DNA of 64,000 nt from contig NZ_JAMBOH010000008.1 in the NCBI RefSeq assembly GCF_023715505.1, positions 172,340 through 236,339 of the forward strand, written 5' to 3'. Position 1 is the stretch's first letter. Every line of letters begins with the position of its first letter. The stretch is from Neobacillus cucumis. Lineage in GTDB: Bacteria; Bacillota; Bacilli; Bacillales_B; DSM-18226. Under the pieces are notes generated by a model. It was not told where the DNA came from. It saw only the letters and a list, made by a program, of their open reading frames with translations, and searched no databases. The position numbers and the translations under genes are program-made. This document shows, piece after piece, positions 45,681 to 55,949 of the stretch.

Positions 45681-46538
45681 TTACTTTTTCTTAGGAATGC
45701 GGATGGTAAATTGGTAAAATTCATCAAACTCTTCTTCTTCAGAGTCTAAATTAATCCCACTGTCCGATACCATGGAAAGTGATTGCCGGATGGTATTAAC
45801 GGCAATTCTCATATCTTTACTAAAAGCTTTACGCTTCGGCTTTGGCTGTTGATTTTTTTGTTCAAGCAGGCGGACAACTCGTTCCTCCGTTTGCTTTACA
45901 TTTAAATTTCTCTCCATCACTTCTGCTAATAAGGTCACTTGTTTTTCTGGATCCTTAAGCGGAATGAGGGCACGTGCATGGCGCTCAGTAATGACCTTGC
46001 TTAACAAGGCATCCTGAACAGGCTGAGGCAATTTAAGAAGACGCAGCTTATTAGCGACGGTAGACTGACCTTTTCCTAGGCGCTGTGCTAATGCTTCCTG
46101 CGTTAAGTTGTGCAGTTCAAGCAGTTTACCGTACGCAATTGCTTCCTCAATCGGAGATAGTTCCTCACGTTGTAAATTTTCAATGAGGGCTACAGATGCT
46201 GTTTCCGTATCGGAAAGGTTTTTAACAATTGCCGGGGCTTCTGTCCAGCCAAGCTTTTTCATTGCCCGCCAACGGCGCTCTCCGGCTATAATTTCATATT
46301 TATTGTCAGCAAACTCTCGGACGACAATCGGCTGGATAATACCATGTATATGAATCGTACGAGATAATTCTTCAATTTTCTCTTCATCAAATACCGTCCG
46401 TGGCTGGAATCGGTTCGGAATAATTTGGTTAATCGGTATTTTCTTGATCTCTTCGCTTCGTTCTATATTCAGCTCCTGCTCAACCTCTTGCTCTCCCTTT
46501 TCGCCGAGGCCAAAAAAGCGTGTAAATGAACTCTTCAT
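45681..46538 (-). CDS. noc: Noc, nucleoid occlusion protein
   Basis: 285 residues from the ATG at 46538. The N-terminal [14 protein letters not shown] is the amphipathic membrane-targeting helix typical of Noc and absent from ParB. ParB-like domain: [18 protein letters not shown], and helix-turn-helix [14 protein letters not shown]. It blocks division over the nucleoid. Located upstream of parAB in the standard order. Confidence 0.96.
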   Translation of the reverse strand: MKSSFTRFFGLGEKGEQEVEQELNIERSEEIKKIPINQIIPNRFQPRTVFDEEKIEELSRTIHIHGIIQPIVVREFADNKYEIIAGERRWRAMKKLGWTEAPAIVKNLSDTETASVALIENLQREELSPIEEAIAYGKLLELHNLTQEALAQRLGKGQSTVANKLRLLKLPQPVQDALLSKVITERHARALIPLKDPEKQVTLLAEVMERNLNVKQTEERVVRLLEQKNQQPKPKRKAFSKDMRIAVNTIRQSLSMVSDSGINLDSEEEEFDEFYQFTIRIPKKK

Positions 46539-46674
46539 CCCCAACACCACCTTTAAGAAACTCCCTATTACTTATTCTATATGCAAATAATTTCTTCCTG
46601 CCTGGGATACTATTTTTGTAAAAATTGTTATGTGCTATTAAACGTAAACCAGCCAAAACCTGCAGCAGCTGGGG

Positions 46675-47391
46675 TTATTCAATTGGCGATTTGCCAGGTG
46701 TACCTGGCTTGCGCGGATACTTCTTTGGCGTCTGTTTTTCTTTTTTTATAATCAATATGGTTCGTTCACTATCTTCCATTGGCAGCGTAAATGTATGGAC
46801 CTTTTCAACCTTGCCTCCGAGAGTCGAAATTGCCTTTTGCGCGGCGTCTAATTCATCCTTAGCGTGTAAAGCTTTCATTGCAAGAAAATGTCCGCCTACT
46901 TTTGCTAATGGTAAACAAAACTCACTTAATACAGACATTCTGGCCACCGCTCGTGCCGTCACGACATCAAAGGTTTCCCGGTAAGCAGGATTGACACCAA
47001 AAGTTTCCGCGCGGTCATGAACAAAATGAATATTTTCCAAATTTAAAACATCTGCCAGATGGTTTAAGAAGGAAATCCGCTTGTTTAACGAGTCTACAAT
47101 CGTCACTTCAATCTGTGGATAAACAATTTTTAACGGGATGCTTGGAAAACCAGCCCCGGCACCTACATCGCATAAATGAAAAGGCTTTGAAAAATCAAAA
47201 TAGAAGGAAGCGGTAATTGAGTCATAAAAATGCTTTAAATATACATCCTTCTTTTCTGTGATGGCGGTAAGGTTCATTTTTTCGTTCCACTCAACCAAGG
47301 TTGTAAAATAGACTTCAAACTGGTTAAGCTGTTTTTCAGAAAGGGAGATCCCCTTCTCCTGAAGGTTCGCTGTAAATTGTTCAATATTCAT
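46675..47391 (-). CDS. rsmG: 16S rRNA G527 N7-methyltransferase
   Basis: 238 residues. SAM-binding motif [16 protein letters not shown] and conserved TARAVA. The ATG at 47391 matches MNIEQF of B. subtilis; a TTG two codons earlier is possible. Loss gives low-level streptomycin resistance in relatives. Follows mnmG. Confidence 0.96.
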   Translation of the reverse strand: MNIEQFTANLQEKGISLSEKQLNQFEVYFTTLVEWNEKMNLTAITEKKDVYLKHFYDSITASFYFDFSKPFHLCDVGAGAGFPSIPLKIVYPQIEVTIVDSLNKRISFLNHLADVLNLENIHFVHDRAETFGVNPAYRETFDVVTARAVARMSVLSEFCLPLAKVGGHFLAMKALHAKDELDAAQKAISTLGGKVEKVHTFTLPMEDSERTILIIKKEKQTPKKYPRKPGTPGKSPIE

Positions 47392-47452
47392 TAACAAATC
47401 TTCCTCACTGGGAAGAGCCCATTATATTAGAGCTCTTCTTCCTTTGCTTTTC

Positions 47453-49342
47453 TTATTCGTTTGATACCCTGGCAATTCGGCCTTGTTCGAGGTATACAAG
47501 CAGGATGGAAATATCTGCTGGATTAACGCCGGAAATACGGGATGCCTGAGCAATGGAAACAGGTTTAATTTTCTTAAGTTTTTGTTTTGCTTCTGTCGCC
47601 AGTCCGTTAATCGCATCGTAATCGATATTTTCAGGTATTCGTTTGTTCTCCATTTTCTTAAGCCGTTCAACTTGCTGTATTGATTTATCAATATAGCCCT
47701 CGTATTTAATTTGAATTTCTACTTGTTCTTTGATGTCATCATCCAAAGGCAGTTCGCTCTTAGTTAATTTTTCTAATAACTCATACGTCATCTCTGGCCG
47801 CTTTAATAAGTCGGAAGCACGGATCCCGTCTTTAAGCTCACTGCCGCCGATGCTGCGAATCAACTCTTGGACTTCAGCAGATGGTTTTAAAATAATCGAC
47901 TGTAGACGTTCCCTTTCTGCCTCGATCGCCTTTTTCTTAACTAAAAATGCTTCATACCGTTCATTACGGATTAGGCCAATCTTATGCCCAATCTCCGTCA
48001 AACGCAGATCGGCATTATCATGACGCAGTAACAGGCGATATTCTGCACGTGAGGTCAACAAACGATAAGGTTCATTGGTTCCTTTTGTGATTAAATCATC
48101 AATTAATACACCAATATAAGCATCTGAACGACTTAAAATTAATTGCTCTTTGCCTAAAGCATTTAACCCTGCATTTATACCAGCCATAATACCCTGACCC
48201 GCGGCTTCTTCATAACCGCTCGTTCCATTAATTTGGCCGGCTGTGTATAGGTTTTTGACAACCTTTGTTTCTAATGTAGGCCATAACTGTGTTGGAACAA
48301 TTGCATCATATTCAATGGCATACCCAGCCCTCATCATTTGAGCATTTTCCAGGCCAGGAACGGTTTTAAGTATCTGTATCTGCACATCTTCAGGAAGGCT
48401 TGTGGACATTCCCTGCACATAGACCTCTTGTGTATGTCTTCCTTCCGGTTCAAGGAAGATTTGATGACGCGGCTTGTCATTAAAACGAACCACTTTATCT
48501 TCGATAGATGGACAGTACCTTGGGCCTGTTCCTTTAATCATGCCGGAAAACATTGGCGAACGATGCAGATTGTTATCAATAATTTGATGTGTTTGATCAT
48601 TTGTATAAGTTAACCAGCATGGCAGCTGGTCGGTAATATATTTAGTCGTTTCATAGGAAAAGGCTCTTGGAACCTCGTCACCCGGTTGTATTTCCGTCTT
48701 GCTATAATCAATGGTATTGCTATTTACCCTTGGCGGTGTTCCAGTTTTAAAGCGGACTAATTCAAATCCAAGCTCTTCCAAGTGCTCAGACAATCTAATA
48801 GACGGCTGCTGGTTATTGGGACCGCTTGAATATTTTAATTCACCTAGGATAATTTCTCCGCGTAAATAGGTTCCTGTTGTAATAACCACCGTTTTGGAGC
48901 GGTAGATTGCACCTGTTTTTGTGATAACCCCTTGAACAATTCCATCCTCAACGATTAATTGTTCAACCATACCTTGGAGCAGGGTTAAATTAGGTTCCTC
49001 TTCGAGTGTCTTTTTCATTTCATGTTGATAAGCATATTTATCTGCCTGCGCCCTTAAGGCTCTAACAGCTGGTCCCTTGCCTGTATTTAACATCCTCATC
49101 TGGATATAGGTTTTATCAATATTTTTCCCCATTTCCCCGCCGAGAGCGTCAATCTCACGGACCACAATTCCCTTTGCCGGTCCGCCTACAGACGGATTGC
49201 ATGGCATAAATGCCACCATATCTAAGTTGATTGTAATCATTAATGTATTTGCGCCAAGTCTTGCTGCAGCCAATCCTGATTCACATCCGGCATGCCCAGC
49301 ACCAACGACAATAACGTCAAATTTTCCTGCTTCGTATTGCAT
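47453..49342 (-). CDS. mnmG: tRNA U34 carboxymethylaminomethyl synthesis enzyme MnmG (GidA)
   Basis: 629 residues, starting at the ATG at 49342 with AAGGAGG before it; the longer frame lacks homology. FAD-binding [10 protein letters not shown] (about 15-24), [20 protein letters not shown], and the C-terminal [20 protein letters not shown] helical domain that contacts MnmE and tRNA. Works with MnmE to modify wobble uridines. Confidence 0.97.
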   Translation of the reverse strand: MQYEAGKFDVIVVGAGHAGCESGLAAARLGANTLMITINLDMVAFMPCNPSVGGPAKGIVVREIDALGGEMGKNIDKTYIQMRMLNTGKGPAVRALRAQADKYAYQHEMKKTLEEEPNLTLLQGMVEQLIVEDGIVQGVITKTGAIYRSKTVVITTGTYLRGEIILGELKYSSGPNNQQPSIRLSEHLEELGFELVRFKTGTPPRVNSNTIDYSKTEIQPGDEVPRAFSYETTKYITDQLPCWLTYTNDQTHQIIDNNLHRSPMFSGMIKGTGPRYCPSIEDKVVRFNDKPRHQIFLEPEGRHTQEVYVQGMSTSLPEDVQIQILKTVPGLENAQMMRAGYAIEYDAIVPTQLWPTLETKVVKNLYTAGQINGTSGYEEAAGQGIMAGINAGLNALGKEQLILSRSDAYIGVLIDDLITKGTNEPYRLLTSRAEYRLLLRHDNADLRLTEIGHKIGLIRNERYEAFLVKKKAIEAERERLQSIILKPSAEVQELIRSIGGSELKDGIRASDLLKRPEMTYELLEKLTKSELPLDDDIKEQVEIQIKYEGYIDKSIQQVERLKKMENKRIPENIDYDAINGLATEAKQKLKKIKPVSIAQASRISGVNPADISILLVYLEQGRIARVSNE

Positions 49343-49479
49343 GTGTTTCCTCCTTTTCCGTACCATTACGGAAACGTTGCTTCTCCTAGGCTCCATTCTT
49401 ACCAAGAATGAAAACGAACGCTTTTTTTAATTATCCTGTCCAGAACAGGCGATAGTAAAACGAACGCCCGTCTGGATTT

Positions 49480-50865
49480 CTACTTTCCTAAGCAAAATTG
49501 TGAGAACAGCTGGTCAATCAGGCTTTCATGAACACTATCACCAATAATTTCACCAAGCAGCTCCCATGTCCGAGTCATATCAATTTGAACGATATCAATG
49601 GGAACACCCATTTCAACACCCTCAATTGCATCTTCTATGGTTTGAAGACTTTGATTCAATACTGCAATATGGCGGGTGTTTGAAACATATGTCATATCTC
49701 CTGATTCAATAGACCCTGAGAAAAATAAAGAAGAAATGGCTTCCTCAAGAGCATCGACACCAAGCTCTTCCAATAAAGAAGTGGTCACCAATTTATGCTC
49801 TCTAGCAAGCTCACGAACCCGTTCCATATCAATTTGTTGCGGCAGGTCTGTCTTATTTACAATCACGATAACATCCATTCCATTGACCACTTCAAACAGA
49901 TTCTCATCTTCCTCGGTGAGTTGGTCTGAATAATTTAACACAAGTAAAATCAGATCCGCTTCTTTTAAAACTTGACGGGAACGCTCGACGCCAATTCGTT
50001 CAACAATATCCTCAGTTTCCCGAATTCCGGCCGTATCTAATAATCGAAGTGGAACACCACGGACATTCACATATTCTTCAATGACGTCCCGGGTCGTCCC
50101 TGGGATATCCGTAACAATTGCTTTATTTTCATGAACAAGACTATTTAATAAAGAAGATTTTCCGACATTTGGCCGGCCAACAATAACGGTCGATAAGCCT
50201 TCTCGTAATATTTTTCCTTGTTCGGATGTTTGTAATAGTTTTTGGATTTCCTCCCGCACAAAATGGGCTTTTTCTAAAAGCAGCTTATGTGTCATTTCCT
50301 CGACATCGTCATATTCCGGATAATCAATATTTACTTCCACATGCGCTAAAACTTCTAATATTTCCTGGCGTAATGTTCGAATTAATTTTGAGAGTCGGCC
50401 TTCCATTTGGCCAAGGGCTACATTCATTGCCCGATCTGTTTTTGCCCGGATTAAATCCATTACGGCCTCTGCCTGCGATAAATCAATCCGTCCATTTAAA
50501 AAGGCACGTTTCGTAAACTCTCCCGGCTCAGCCAATCTTGCTCCATATTTTAACACCTGCTGGAGCACTCGATTGACAGAAACTATTCCTCCATGGCAAT
50601 TAATTTCGACTACATCCTCTTTCGTGAACGTTTTTGGTCCCTTCATAACCGAAATCATAATCTCTTCGATCACTTCACCACTTTTCGGATCGAGTAAGTG
50701 CCCGTAGTGAATGGTGTGAGAGGGAACATTGATAAGCTTTTTCCCGCCAATTCCTTTAAACAGCTTGTCCGCTATTCGAATTGCATCATCACCACTCAAG
50801 CGCACAATCGCAATTGCACCCTCTCCCATCGGAGTTGAAATCGCCGCAATTGTATCAAATTCCAT
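49480..50865 (-). CDS. mnmE: tRNA modification GTPase MnmE (TrmE)
   Basis: 461 residues. An N-terminal formyl-THF-binding domain (about 1-120) and a helical domain flank a GTPase insert (about 220-380) with [25 protein letters not shown] and NKTD. The C-terminal CLGK Cys is the conserved end of the family. Partner of MnmG, encoded about 140 bases downstream. Confidence 0.97.
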   Translation of the reverse strand: MEFDTIAAISTPMGEGAIAIVRLSGDDAIRIADKLFKGIGGKKLINVPSHTIHYGHLLDPKSGEVIEEIMISVMKGPKTFTKEDVVEINCHGGIVSVNRVLQQVLKYGARLAEPGEFTKRAFLNGRIDLSQAEAVMDLIRAKTDRAMNVALGQMEGRLSKLIRTLRQEILEVLAHVEVNIDYPEYDDVEEMTHKLLLEKAHFVREEIQKLLQTSEQGKILREGLSTVIVGRPNVGKSSLLNSLVHENKAIVTDIPGTTRDVIEEYVNVRGVPLRLLDTAGIRETEDIVERIGVERSRQVLKEADLILLVLNYSDQLTEEDENLFEVVNGMDVIVIVNKTDLPQQIDMERVRELAREHKLVTTSLLEELGVDALEEAISSLFFSGSIESGDMTYVSNTRHIAVLNQSLQTIEDAIEGVEMGVPIDIVQIDMTRTWELLGEIIGDSVHESLIDQLFSQFCLGK

Positions 50866-50983
50866 TTATTTCACCTCACATTTTAAAAGTTAAATCTATT
50901 GTATTGATTCAAGTTTTATATCCAAAAAAATAGAATACCACATCAGTATCTGTTAAAAAAGTAAACAAACTTGGTCTAACCAC

Positions 50984-51093
50984 TTATCCACAATCTCCAT
51001 TTGTCCTTTTATTATTTTAACTTATCAACATGTGAATAACAATAAGATGAGGTCAGCACATTTCTTTTGATGAAATAATAAAAGTTATCAACA
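50984..51093. promoter_or_regulatory. DnaA-box group between mnmE and jag
   Basis: One perfect TTATCCACA (50984), one TTATTCACA on the other strand (51031-51039) and two TTATCAACA one-mismatch boxes (51022, 51085), within 110 bases and 3 kb from dnaA. Confidence 0.5.
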
Positions 51094-51119
51094 GCTAACA
51101 ATTTTAAAAAAACAGCACA

Positions 51120-51151
51120 AAAAAAAGACACTCTACTGGTAGAATGTCTTC
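51120..51151 (-). terminator. Terminator after jag
   Basis: AAGACATTCTA pairs with TAGAGTGTCTT (one G-U), followed by eight T's on the minus strand, 15 bases past the jag stop. Confidence 0.85.
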
Positions 51152-51166
51152 AATAATTTTTAATTC

Positions 51167-51790
51167 TTATCTTTTCACTGGAGTAATAACGATAAATCGA
51201 TGAGGTTCAGTTCCGTCTGAAAGTGTTTTAACGCGTCTGTTTTCAGATAAAGCAGAGTGAATAACTTTACGCTCATACGACGGCATTGGTTCCAATGCTA
51301 CATCTTTTCCCGTCTTTATTGCTTTACCAGCAAGCCGGTAGGCCAGCTGAATGAGTGTTTCACTTCGGCGATTCCGGTAATCTTCGGCATCTAAAATCAC
51401 AGTTAAATACTGATTTGAAAAGCGGTTAATGACTAGCTGTGTTAAATATTGAAGTGAATTTAGCGTTTGACCTCTTTTTCCAATTAAAAGAGCAATTTTT
51501 TCACCCGTCATTACAAAGGTCACTTGTTTACCGTCCCGCTTAATTTCAATTTCCGCCGGTGCACCCATTTGTTCGCTAACTTGTGTTAAAAACTTCTTTG
51601 CCTCTTCAATCGGATCAAAAATCACGGTCACTTTAACAACAGCTGGCCTTGATCCGAAAATACCGAAGATTCCTTTTTTGCCTTCATCGATTATATCCAC
51701 ATCTGCGCGGTCTTTGGTGATATTTAATTGAGCTAAAGCTGATCCTACTGCTTCTTCGACAGTTTGTCCTGTAGCAGTTACCTGTTTCAC
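51167..51790 (-). CDS. jag: Jag (KhpB), SpoIIIJ-associated RNA-binding protein
   Basis: 207 residues: Jag-N domain (about 1-50), KH domain (about 75-150) with [13 protein letters not shown] and a C-terminal R3H domain (about 150-207) ending [13 protein letters not shown]. It binds RNA and is linked to cell length and sporulation in Gram-positives. GTG start overlaps the spoIIIJ stop as GTGA, so it is translationally coupled. Confidence 0.95.
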   Translation of the reverse strand: MKQVTATGQTVEEAVGSALAQLNITKDRADVDIIDEGKKGIFGIFGSRPAVVKVTVIFDPIEEAKKFLTQVSEQMGAPAEIEIKRDGKQVTFVMTGEKIALLIGKRGQTLNSLQYLTQLVINRFSNQYLTVILDAEDYRNRRSETLIQLAYRLAGKAIKTGKDVALEPMPSYERKVIHSALSENRRVKTLSDGTEPHRFIVITPVKR

Positions 51791-52560
51791 TTTTTTGCTC
51801 CTCCCGCATTACCGGCGGCCTGCGCCTTTAGGTCCGGTCCTTTGATAAAGTAGGTTTGTACAATCATAAATATATTTCCGACAACCCAATACAATGAAAG
51901 GGCTGCAGGGAAACTAAATGCAAAGAAAACAATCATAATTGGCATCATCCAGAGCATCATGGCCATTTGCGGATTTTTCTCTTGTCCTGCCATCATCATT
52001 TTTTGCTGGATAAAGGTCGTAATTCCTGCAATGATTGGCAGGATATAATAAGGGTCCTTTTCTCCGAGATCAAACCAAAGGAAACTGTCTGAGGCAATTT
52101 CTCTTGTCCTTGAGATAGCATGATAGAAACCAATTAAAATCGGCATTTGCACGATTAACGGGAAACAGCCGGCCATCGGATTCACACCATGCTTTTGAAA
52201 AAGTGCCATTGTTTCCTGCTGAAGCTTTTGCTGTGTCTTTTGGTCTTTAGAGCTATACTTTTCACGTAGTGCTTTCATCTCCGGCTGCAAAGCCTGCATC
52301 GCCTTAGAGCTTCTCGTTTGCTTGATCATAAGCGGCAGGATCGCTAGACGAATGACAAGGGTTACCACAATTAGCGATAAACCATAGCTTCCCCCCAGCA
52401 AATGTGCACCTTCTTTTAGTAACCATGACAAGGGATAGACAATATATTCATTCCAAAAGCCTGTACTTTCTGATGTAATTGGCCTTTTAATTTCACTGCA
52501 GCCAGTTAAAAATAAGAATACAGTTAGAACGCCGAACGAAAGTAATATTCGTTTTTTCAA
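51787..52560 (-). CDS. spoIIIJ: SpoIIIJ (YidC1/OxaA) membrane insertase
   Basis: 257 residues. A lipoprotein signal with lipobox LTGC (Cys near 21), five membrane helices and the conserved hydrophilic-groove Arg in [13 protein letters not shown]. It inserts membrane proteins and is required for sigma-G activity in B. subtilis. TTG start with GGAGG nine bases before. Confidence 0.96.
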   Translation of the reverse strand: MKKRILLSFGVLTVFLFLTGCSEIKRPITSESTGFWNEYIVYPLSWLLKEGAHLLGGSYGLSLIVVTLVIRLAILPLMIKQTRSSKAMQALQPEMKALREKYSSKDQKTQQKLQQETMALFQKHGVNPMAGCFPLIVQMPILIGFYHAISRTREIASDSFLWFDLGEKDPYYILPIIAGITTFIQQKMMMAGQEKNPQMAMMLWMMPIMIVFFAFSFPAALSLYWVVGNIFMIVQTYFIKGPDLKAQAAGNAGGAKK

Positions 52561-52734
52561 CCAAAATTTCCTCCTTACCTCTATGTAGTAACTATTATTT
52601 GATATGTAATCACTTCTTCTTATTACTAATCAAGGCATTTTTTTGAAAACTTAGCACTTCAGGTTTTATTTTAGCATTTTTTTTAAGAGAATGTCTTCAC
52701 TCTTCTGGTTTATTTTAACTTTTTTCTTAGTAAT

Positions 52735-53079
52735 TTAGTTTTTCTTCAATACTTTACCAACCTTCATTACATGGGTAAGACTTTTTTTCACTTCAAAAAA
52801 GTCCATCTCAGCAACAGGTTTTCTAGCAATAATCACATAGTCGTTCCCCATCGCTAGTTGCTCCTGAAGTTCAAAGACAGCTTGTCTCACATAGCGTTTA
52901 ATTCTATTTCTGGTAACAGCATTTCCAATCTTTTTACTTACAGACAAGCCGATGCGAAAATAATCTTGTTCCTCTTTTTCTAATGAATAGACTACAAATT
53001 GCCGGTTCGCAAACGATCGGCCCTTCTTAAATGCAGCCTGAAAGTCATTATTCTTCTTTATTCGGAATTCTTTTTTCAT
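52735..53079 (-). CDS. rnpA: Ribonuclease P protein component
   Basis: 114 residues, basic. The RNR motif is in [15 protein letters not shown] and the N-terminus is [13 protein letters not shown]. It supports the RNase P RNA in tRNA 5' maturation. AAAGGAG precedes the ATG. Downstream of rpmH but behind a strong terminator. Confidence 0.97.
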   Translation of the reverse strand: MKKEFRIKKNNDFQAAFKKGRSFANRQFVVYSLEKEEQDYFRIGLSVSKKIGNAVTRNRIKRYVRQAVFELQEQLAMGNDYVIIARKPVAEMDFFEVKKSLTHVMKVGKVLKKN

Positions 53080-53167
53080 AAAAAAAACTCCTTTATCTTA
53101 TGATGTATTCTTTCAATTTTCATAAAATAATGGTCAAGGCTATGTTACAGCGCTTCCACTATAATTG

Positions 53168-53197
53168 AAAAAAAGACCACTGAGACGTTCAGTGGCC
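53168..53197 (-). terminator. Terminator between rpmH and rnpA
   Basis: GGCCACTGA pairs with TCAGTGGTC (one G-U) around five bases, then seven T's on the minus strand. The stem begins in the rpmH stop region, so most rpmH transcripts should end before rnpA. Confidence 0.88.
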
Positions 53198-53331
53198 TAA
53201 GCTGATAATACTTTTCTTCCTTTTTGACGACGGCGAGCAAGAACCTTACGTCCGTTTGCTGAGCTCATACGACTGCGGAATCCGTGAACTTTACTATGTT
53301 TACGTTTATTTGGTTGATACGTTCTTTTCAT
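53197..53331 (-). CDS. rpmH: 50S ribosomal protein L34
   Basis: 44 residues, the standard length. [18 protein letters not shown] at the start and [12 protein letters not shown] at the end. GGAGGTG lies before the ATG. Leftward gene flanking oriC, as in most bacteria. Confidence 0.98.
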   Translation of the reverse strand: MKRTYQPNKRKHSKVHGFRSRMSSANGRKVLARRRQKGRKVLSA

Positions 53332-53563
53332 ATATGACACCTCCCTGAGGAATAGCTATCAAGTTAAAACTTAATTGACAGTCTTACTTATTATAAAGAC
53401 GTCTACTTGCAATTGTCAACAACCCTCTAAAGATTATTCCTAATTTCCAATATTTTTCGGTATGAGTTCTACCGATACTAGAAATTATATCGATAAGATG
53501 TCGATCCTTTAACAGAGACCTGAACACTTCCACATACTACATACTGCTTTAAAAATTGTCCAG

Positions 53564-53631
53564 CGTGTTTCCTTTATCTCATTCGGAGCAGTTCCAATCC
53601 ATACGTCGCTAAACGGTGCCTCCGCTTTTCT
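53564..53631 (+). repeat. 68-base direct repeat, first copy
   Basis: Starts CGTGTTTCCTTTATCTCATT and ends CTCCGCTTTTCT. Compared with the copy at 53844-53912 it has four substitutions and one missing base. It flanks repeat copy F on the left. Confidence 0.9.
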
Positions 53632-53632
53632 A

Positions 53633-53759
53633 TGTTGTCCAGCTTCAGCGCCTAGGGGCTCGGGGTCATAAGCCATTCCGTCAAGAAGGCTAAAGTGCAG
53701 CCTTCTCGCCGGCCCGTCTTATGCCTGTCGCCCCTGATCAAGGCGCTTCCGCTTTTCTG
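53633..53759 (+). repeat. Bacillus-type intergenic palindromic repeat, copy F
   Basis: Opens GTTGTCCAGCTTCAGCGCCT and closes CAAGGCGCTTCCGCTTTTC. Inner arms AAGAAGGCT..AGCCTTCT and GTCATAAG..CTTATGCC make a long stem-loop. The clearest example of the family here. Confidence 0.88.
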
Positions 53760-53912
53760 GATTGTCTAGCTCCGGCGACCAGCGACTAGTGTATTGGCCC
53801 GCTCCTCCTTACGATAAGTCAACATCGAATCGCTAGCGCTCTTCGTGTTTCCTTTATCTCATACGAAGCGGTACCAATCCATACGTCGCTAAACGGTCGC
53901 CTCCGCTTTTCT
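53760..53912 (+). repeat. Partial repeat and second 68/69-base direct repeat next to oriC
   Basis: Starts GATTGTCTAGCTCCGGCGAC, the head of another family member, and ends in the second direct repeat (53844-53912). It stops five bases before the first DnaA box of oriC. Confidence 0.8.
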
Positions 53913-53916
53913 GTGT

Positions 53917-54235
53917 TGTGGATAATTTTTCGACATTATTTTTATTATCCACACATGATATTGACAGGTTTTACACAAACCTTCAGGTTGTGGACAATTT
54001 TTGCACACAGATTGTGACACTTGTGGATAAACTACGAAAAAGCATTGCACCCAAGGCAATTATTTGTTATTATATTTGTGTTTTCACTCTGAATAACTTC
54101 ATCACAGATAATAAGTTATCCACAAATTGTGGATAACATGTGGATAGTTTATCCAAGCGTTCTGTAAAAACTTGTCCACAAGCGGTGGATATTGTCGAAA
54201 CTCCACTTTATTTCCTTATTATAAGTTTTTCCACA
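53917..54235. other. oriC, part upstream of dnaA
   Basis: Five perfect DnaA boxes in both orientations (53917, 53945, 54022, 54116, 54128) and one-mismatch boxes at 53989, 54139, 54172 and 54227. AT-rich in between. With the downstream part it forms a bipartite Bacillus-type origin. Confidence 0.9.
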
Positions 54236-54401
54236 ATCACTATTTTGTATATTTATAAATTAATAGGTTGTACTGCCGGTACAATCTATTTTTCTGGGGC
54301 ATCAGCCGATTGAAAAATATTATTTGGGAGTTAGACAGTAATAGAGAGAGTGTCAGTTAAGATAAATGGTTTTTATAAAAAATATGAAGGAGGGATACTA
54401 G

Positions 54402-55748
54402 TTGGAAAATATTGCGGATCTTTGGAATGCAGCGCTGGCAAATATCGAGAAGAAAATAAGCAAGCCTAGCTTTGATACTTGGCTAAAATCTACAAAGGCC
54501 CATTCCCTTCAAGGTAATCTTCTAGTGATTACCGCTCCAAATGAATTTGCACGCGACTGGCTTGAGGAGCGATACTCCCAGTTAATCTCAGGAATCCTTT
54601 ATGAAATAACTGGTGAAGAGCTATCTGTAAAATTTATCATTCCGCAAAACCAAAATGATGCAGATAATGACGTCCAGCTGCCGCCTAAAAAGGTGAAAAA
54701 GGATGATGACCATGCCGAATTCCCGCAGGGCATCTTAAATCAGAAATATACCTTTGATACTTTTGTTATCGGCTCAGGCAACCGCTTTGCCCACGCAGCC
54801 TCCCTTGCGGTAGCAGAGGCACCAGCTAAAGCATATAATCCCTTATTTATCTATGGGGGCGTGGGATTAGGAAAAACACACTTAATGCACGCGATAGGCC
54901 ATTATGTTTTGGATCATAATCCAGCTGCAAAGGTAGTTTATCTATCATCTGAAAAGTTCACGAATGAATTCATTAACTCGATTCGTGACAATAAAGCAGA
55001 GAGTTTCCGCAATAAGTATCGAAATGTTGATATCTTACTTATTGATGATATTCAGTTTTTGGCCGGAAAAGAATCAACCCAGGAAGAATTTTTCCATACC
55101 TTTAATGCCCTGCATGAGGAGAGCAAACAAATTATTATCTCAAGTGACCGCCCGCCAAGGGAGATTCCAACGCTTGAGGACCGCCTGCGTTCACGATTTG
55201 AATGGGGGCTGATCACCGATATCACTCCTCCTGATTTGGAGACGAGAATAGCGATTCTCAGGAAAAAGGCGAAGGCAGAAGGTTTAGATATTCCTAATGA
55301 AGTCATGCTTTATATTGCTAATCAAATTGATTCGAATATTAGGGAACTTGAAGGTGCACTCATTCGTGTGGTGGCCTACTCCTCTTTAATCAATAAAGAT
55401 ATAAATGCCGATCTGGCTGCTGAAGCATTAAAAGATATTATCCCAAGCTCTAAGCCCAAGGTCATAACCATCCATGAAATTCAAAAGACTGTTGGGGAGC
55501 ATTTTAGTATTAAATTAGAGGACTTCAAAGCAAAAAAACGGACTAAGTCTGTAGCATTCCCACGGCAAATTGCGATGTATTTATCACGTGAATTAACCGA
55601 TTACTCCTTGCCAAAAATAGGAGAAGAGTTCGGCGGTCGTGACCACACAACCGTCATTCATGCACATGAAAAAATTTCGAAGCTCCTTCAAACAGATTCA
55701 ACCTTGCAAAAACAAATGAAGGAACTTCATGAAATTTTAAAAATATAG
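54402..55748 (+). CDS. dnaA: Replication initiator DnaA
   Basis: 448 residues. Domain I (about 1-85), a short linker, the AAA+ domain III with Walker [11 protein letters not shown] and Walker [10 protein letters not shown], and domain IV with the DnaA signature [18 protein letters not shown] start as in B. subtilis, with AAGGAGGG nine bases before. Upstream DnaA boxes also suggest autoregulation. Operon with dnaN. Confidence 0.98.
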   Translation: MENIADLWNAALANIEKKISKPSFDTWLKSTKAHSLQGNLLVITAPNEFARDWLEERYSQLISGILYEITGEELSVKFIIPQNQNDADNDVQLPPKKVKKDDDHAEFPQGILNQKYTFDTFVIGSGNRFAHAASLAVAEAPAKAYNPLFIYGGVGLGKTHLMHAIGHYVLDHNPAAKVVYLSSEKFTNEFINSIRDNKAESFRNKYRNVDILLIDDIQFLAGKESTQEEFFHTFNALHEESKQIIISSDRPPREIPTLEDRLRSRFEWGLITDITPPDLETRIAILRKKAKAEGLDIPNEVMLYIANQIDSNIRELEGALIRVVAYSSLINKDINADLAAEALKDIIPSSKPKVITIHEIQKTVGEHFSIKLEDFKAKKRTKSVAFPRQIAMYLSRELTDYSLPKIGEEFGGRDHTTVIHAHEKISKLLQTDSTLQKQMKELHEILKI

Positions 55749-55768
55749 ATAAATTTTTTTGTTCAAAC

Positions 55769-55883
55769 TGTGAATAACTTCTTAGAATCTATACACAGTC
55801 TGTCCACATGTGGATAGGCTGTGTTTCTATTGATAAATTAGAGTTATCCACATACTAACAGGGCCTACTAGTACTTCTACTAA
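55769..55883. other. oriC, part downstream of dnaA with DnaA-trio
   Basis: TTATTCACA on the minus strand (55769), a one-mismatch box (55809) and a perfect TTATCCACA (55844) are followed by GGGCC and then TACTAGTACTTCTACTAA (55866-55883), the repeated 3-base DnaA-trio element on which DnaA filaments load onto single strand. Confidence 0.88.
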
Positions 55884-55912
55884 TTTTTTAAAAAATATTA
55901 TTATATGTTACA
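55881..55912. other. AT-rich DNA-unwinding element
   Basis: About 30 bases with no G or C except one, ending in ATTATTATATG, directly beside the DnaA-trio. Expected first melting site of the origin. Confidence 0.75.
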
Positions 55913-55949
55913 GCAAAAAAAATATGCATAAAACGGAGGATTAAATGCC

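Larger units (their letters stand above)
50866..51166. other. Intergenic region between jag and mnmE
   Basis: About 300 AT-rich bases with a DnaA-box group and the jag terminator; no gene seen. Confidence 0.6.
53332..53912. other. rpmH-oriC intergenic region
   Basis: No gene seen. Left part holds the rpmH promoter region; from 53555 on it is a tandem array of repeat elements (see below) up to the first DnaA box. Confidence 0.65.

Noticed and set aside
47398..47452. GAAGAGC/GCTCTTC stem between rsmG and mnmG as a terminator
   Set aside because: No T-tract follows on the minus strand and the genes are likely cotranscribed.
49411..49467. Two AAAACGAACGC direct repeats between mnmG and mnmE as a regulatory element
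   Set aside because: Only 11 bases each with a weak hairpin between; no known site and could be chance.
53918..54136. 72-codon plus-strand frame in the upstream half of oriC
   Set aside because: Made of DnaA boxes (repeated VDN, TNCG-like words), no ribosome site.
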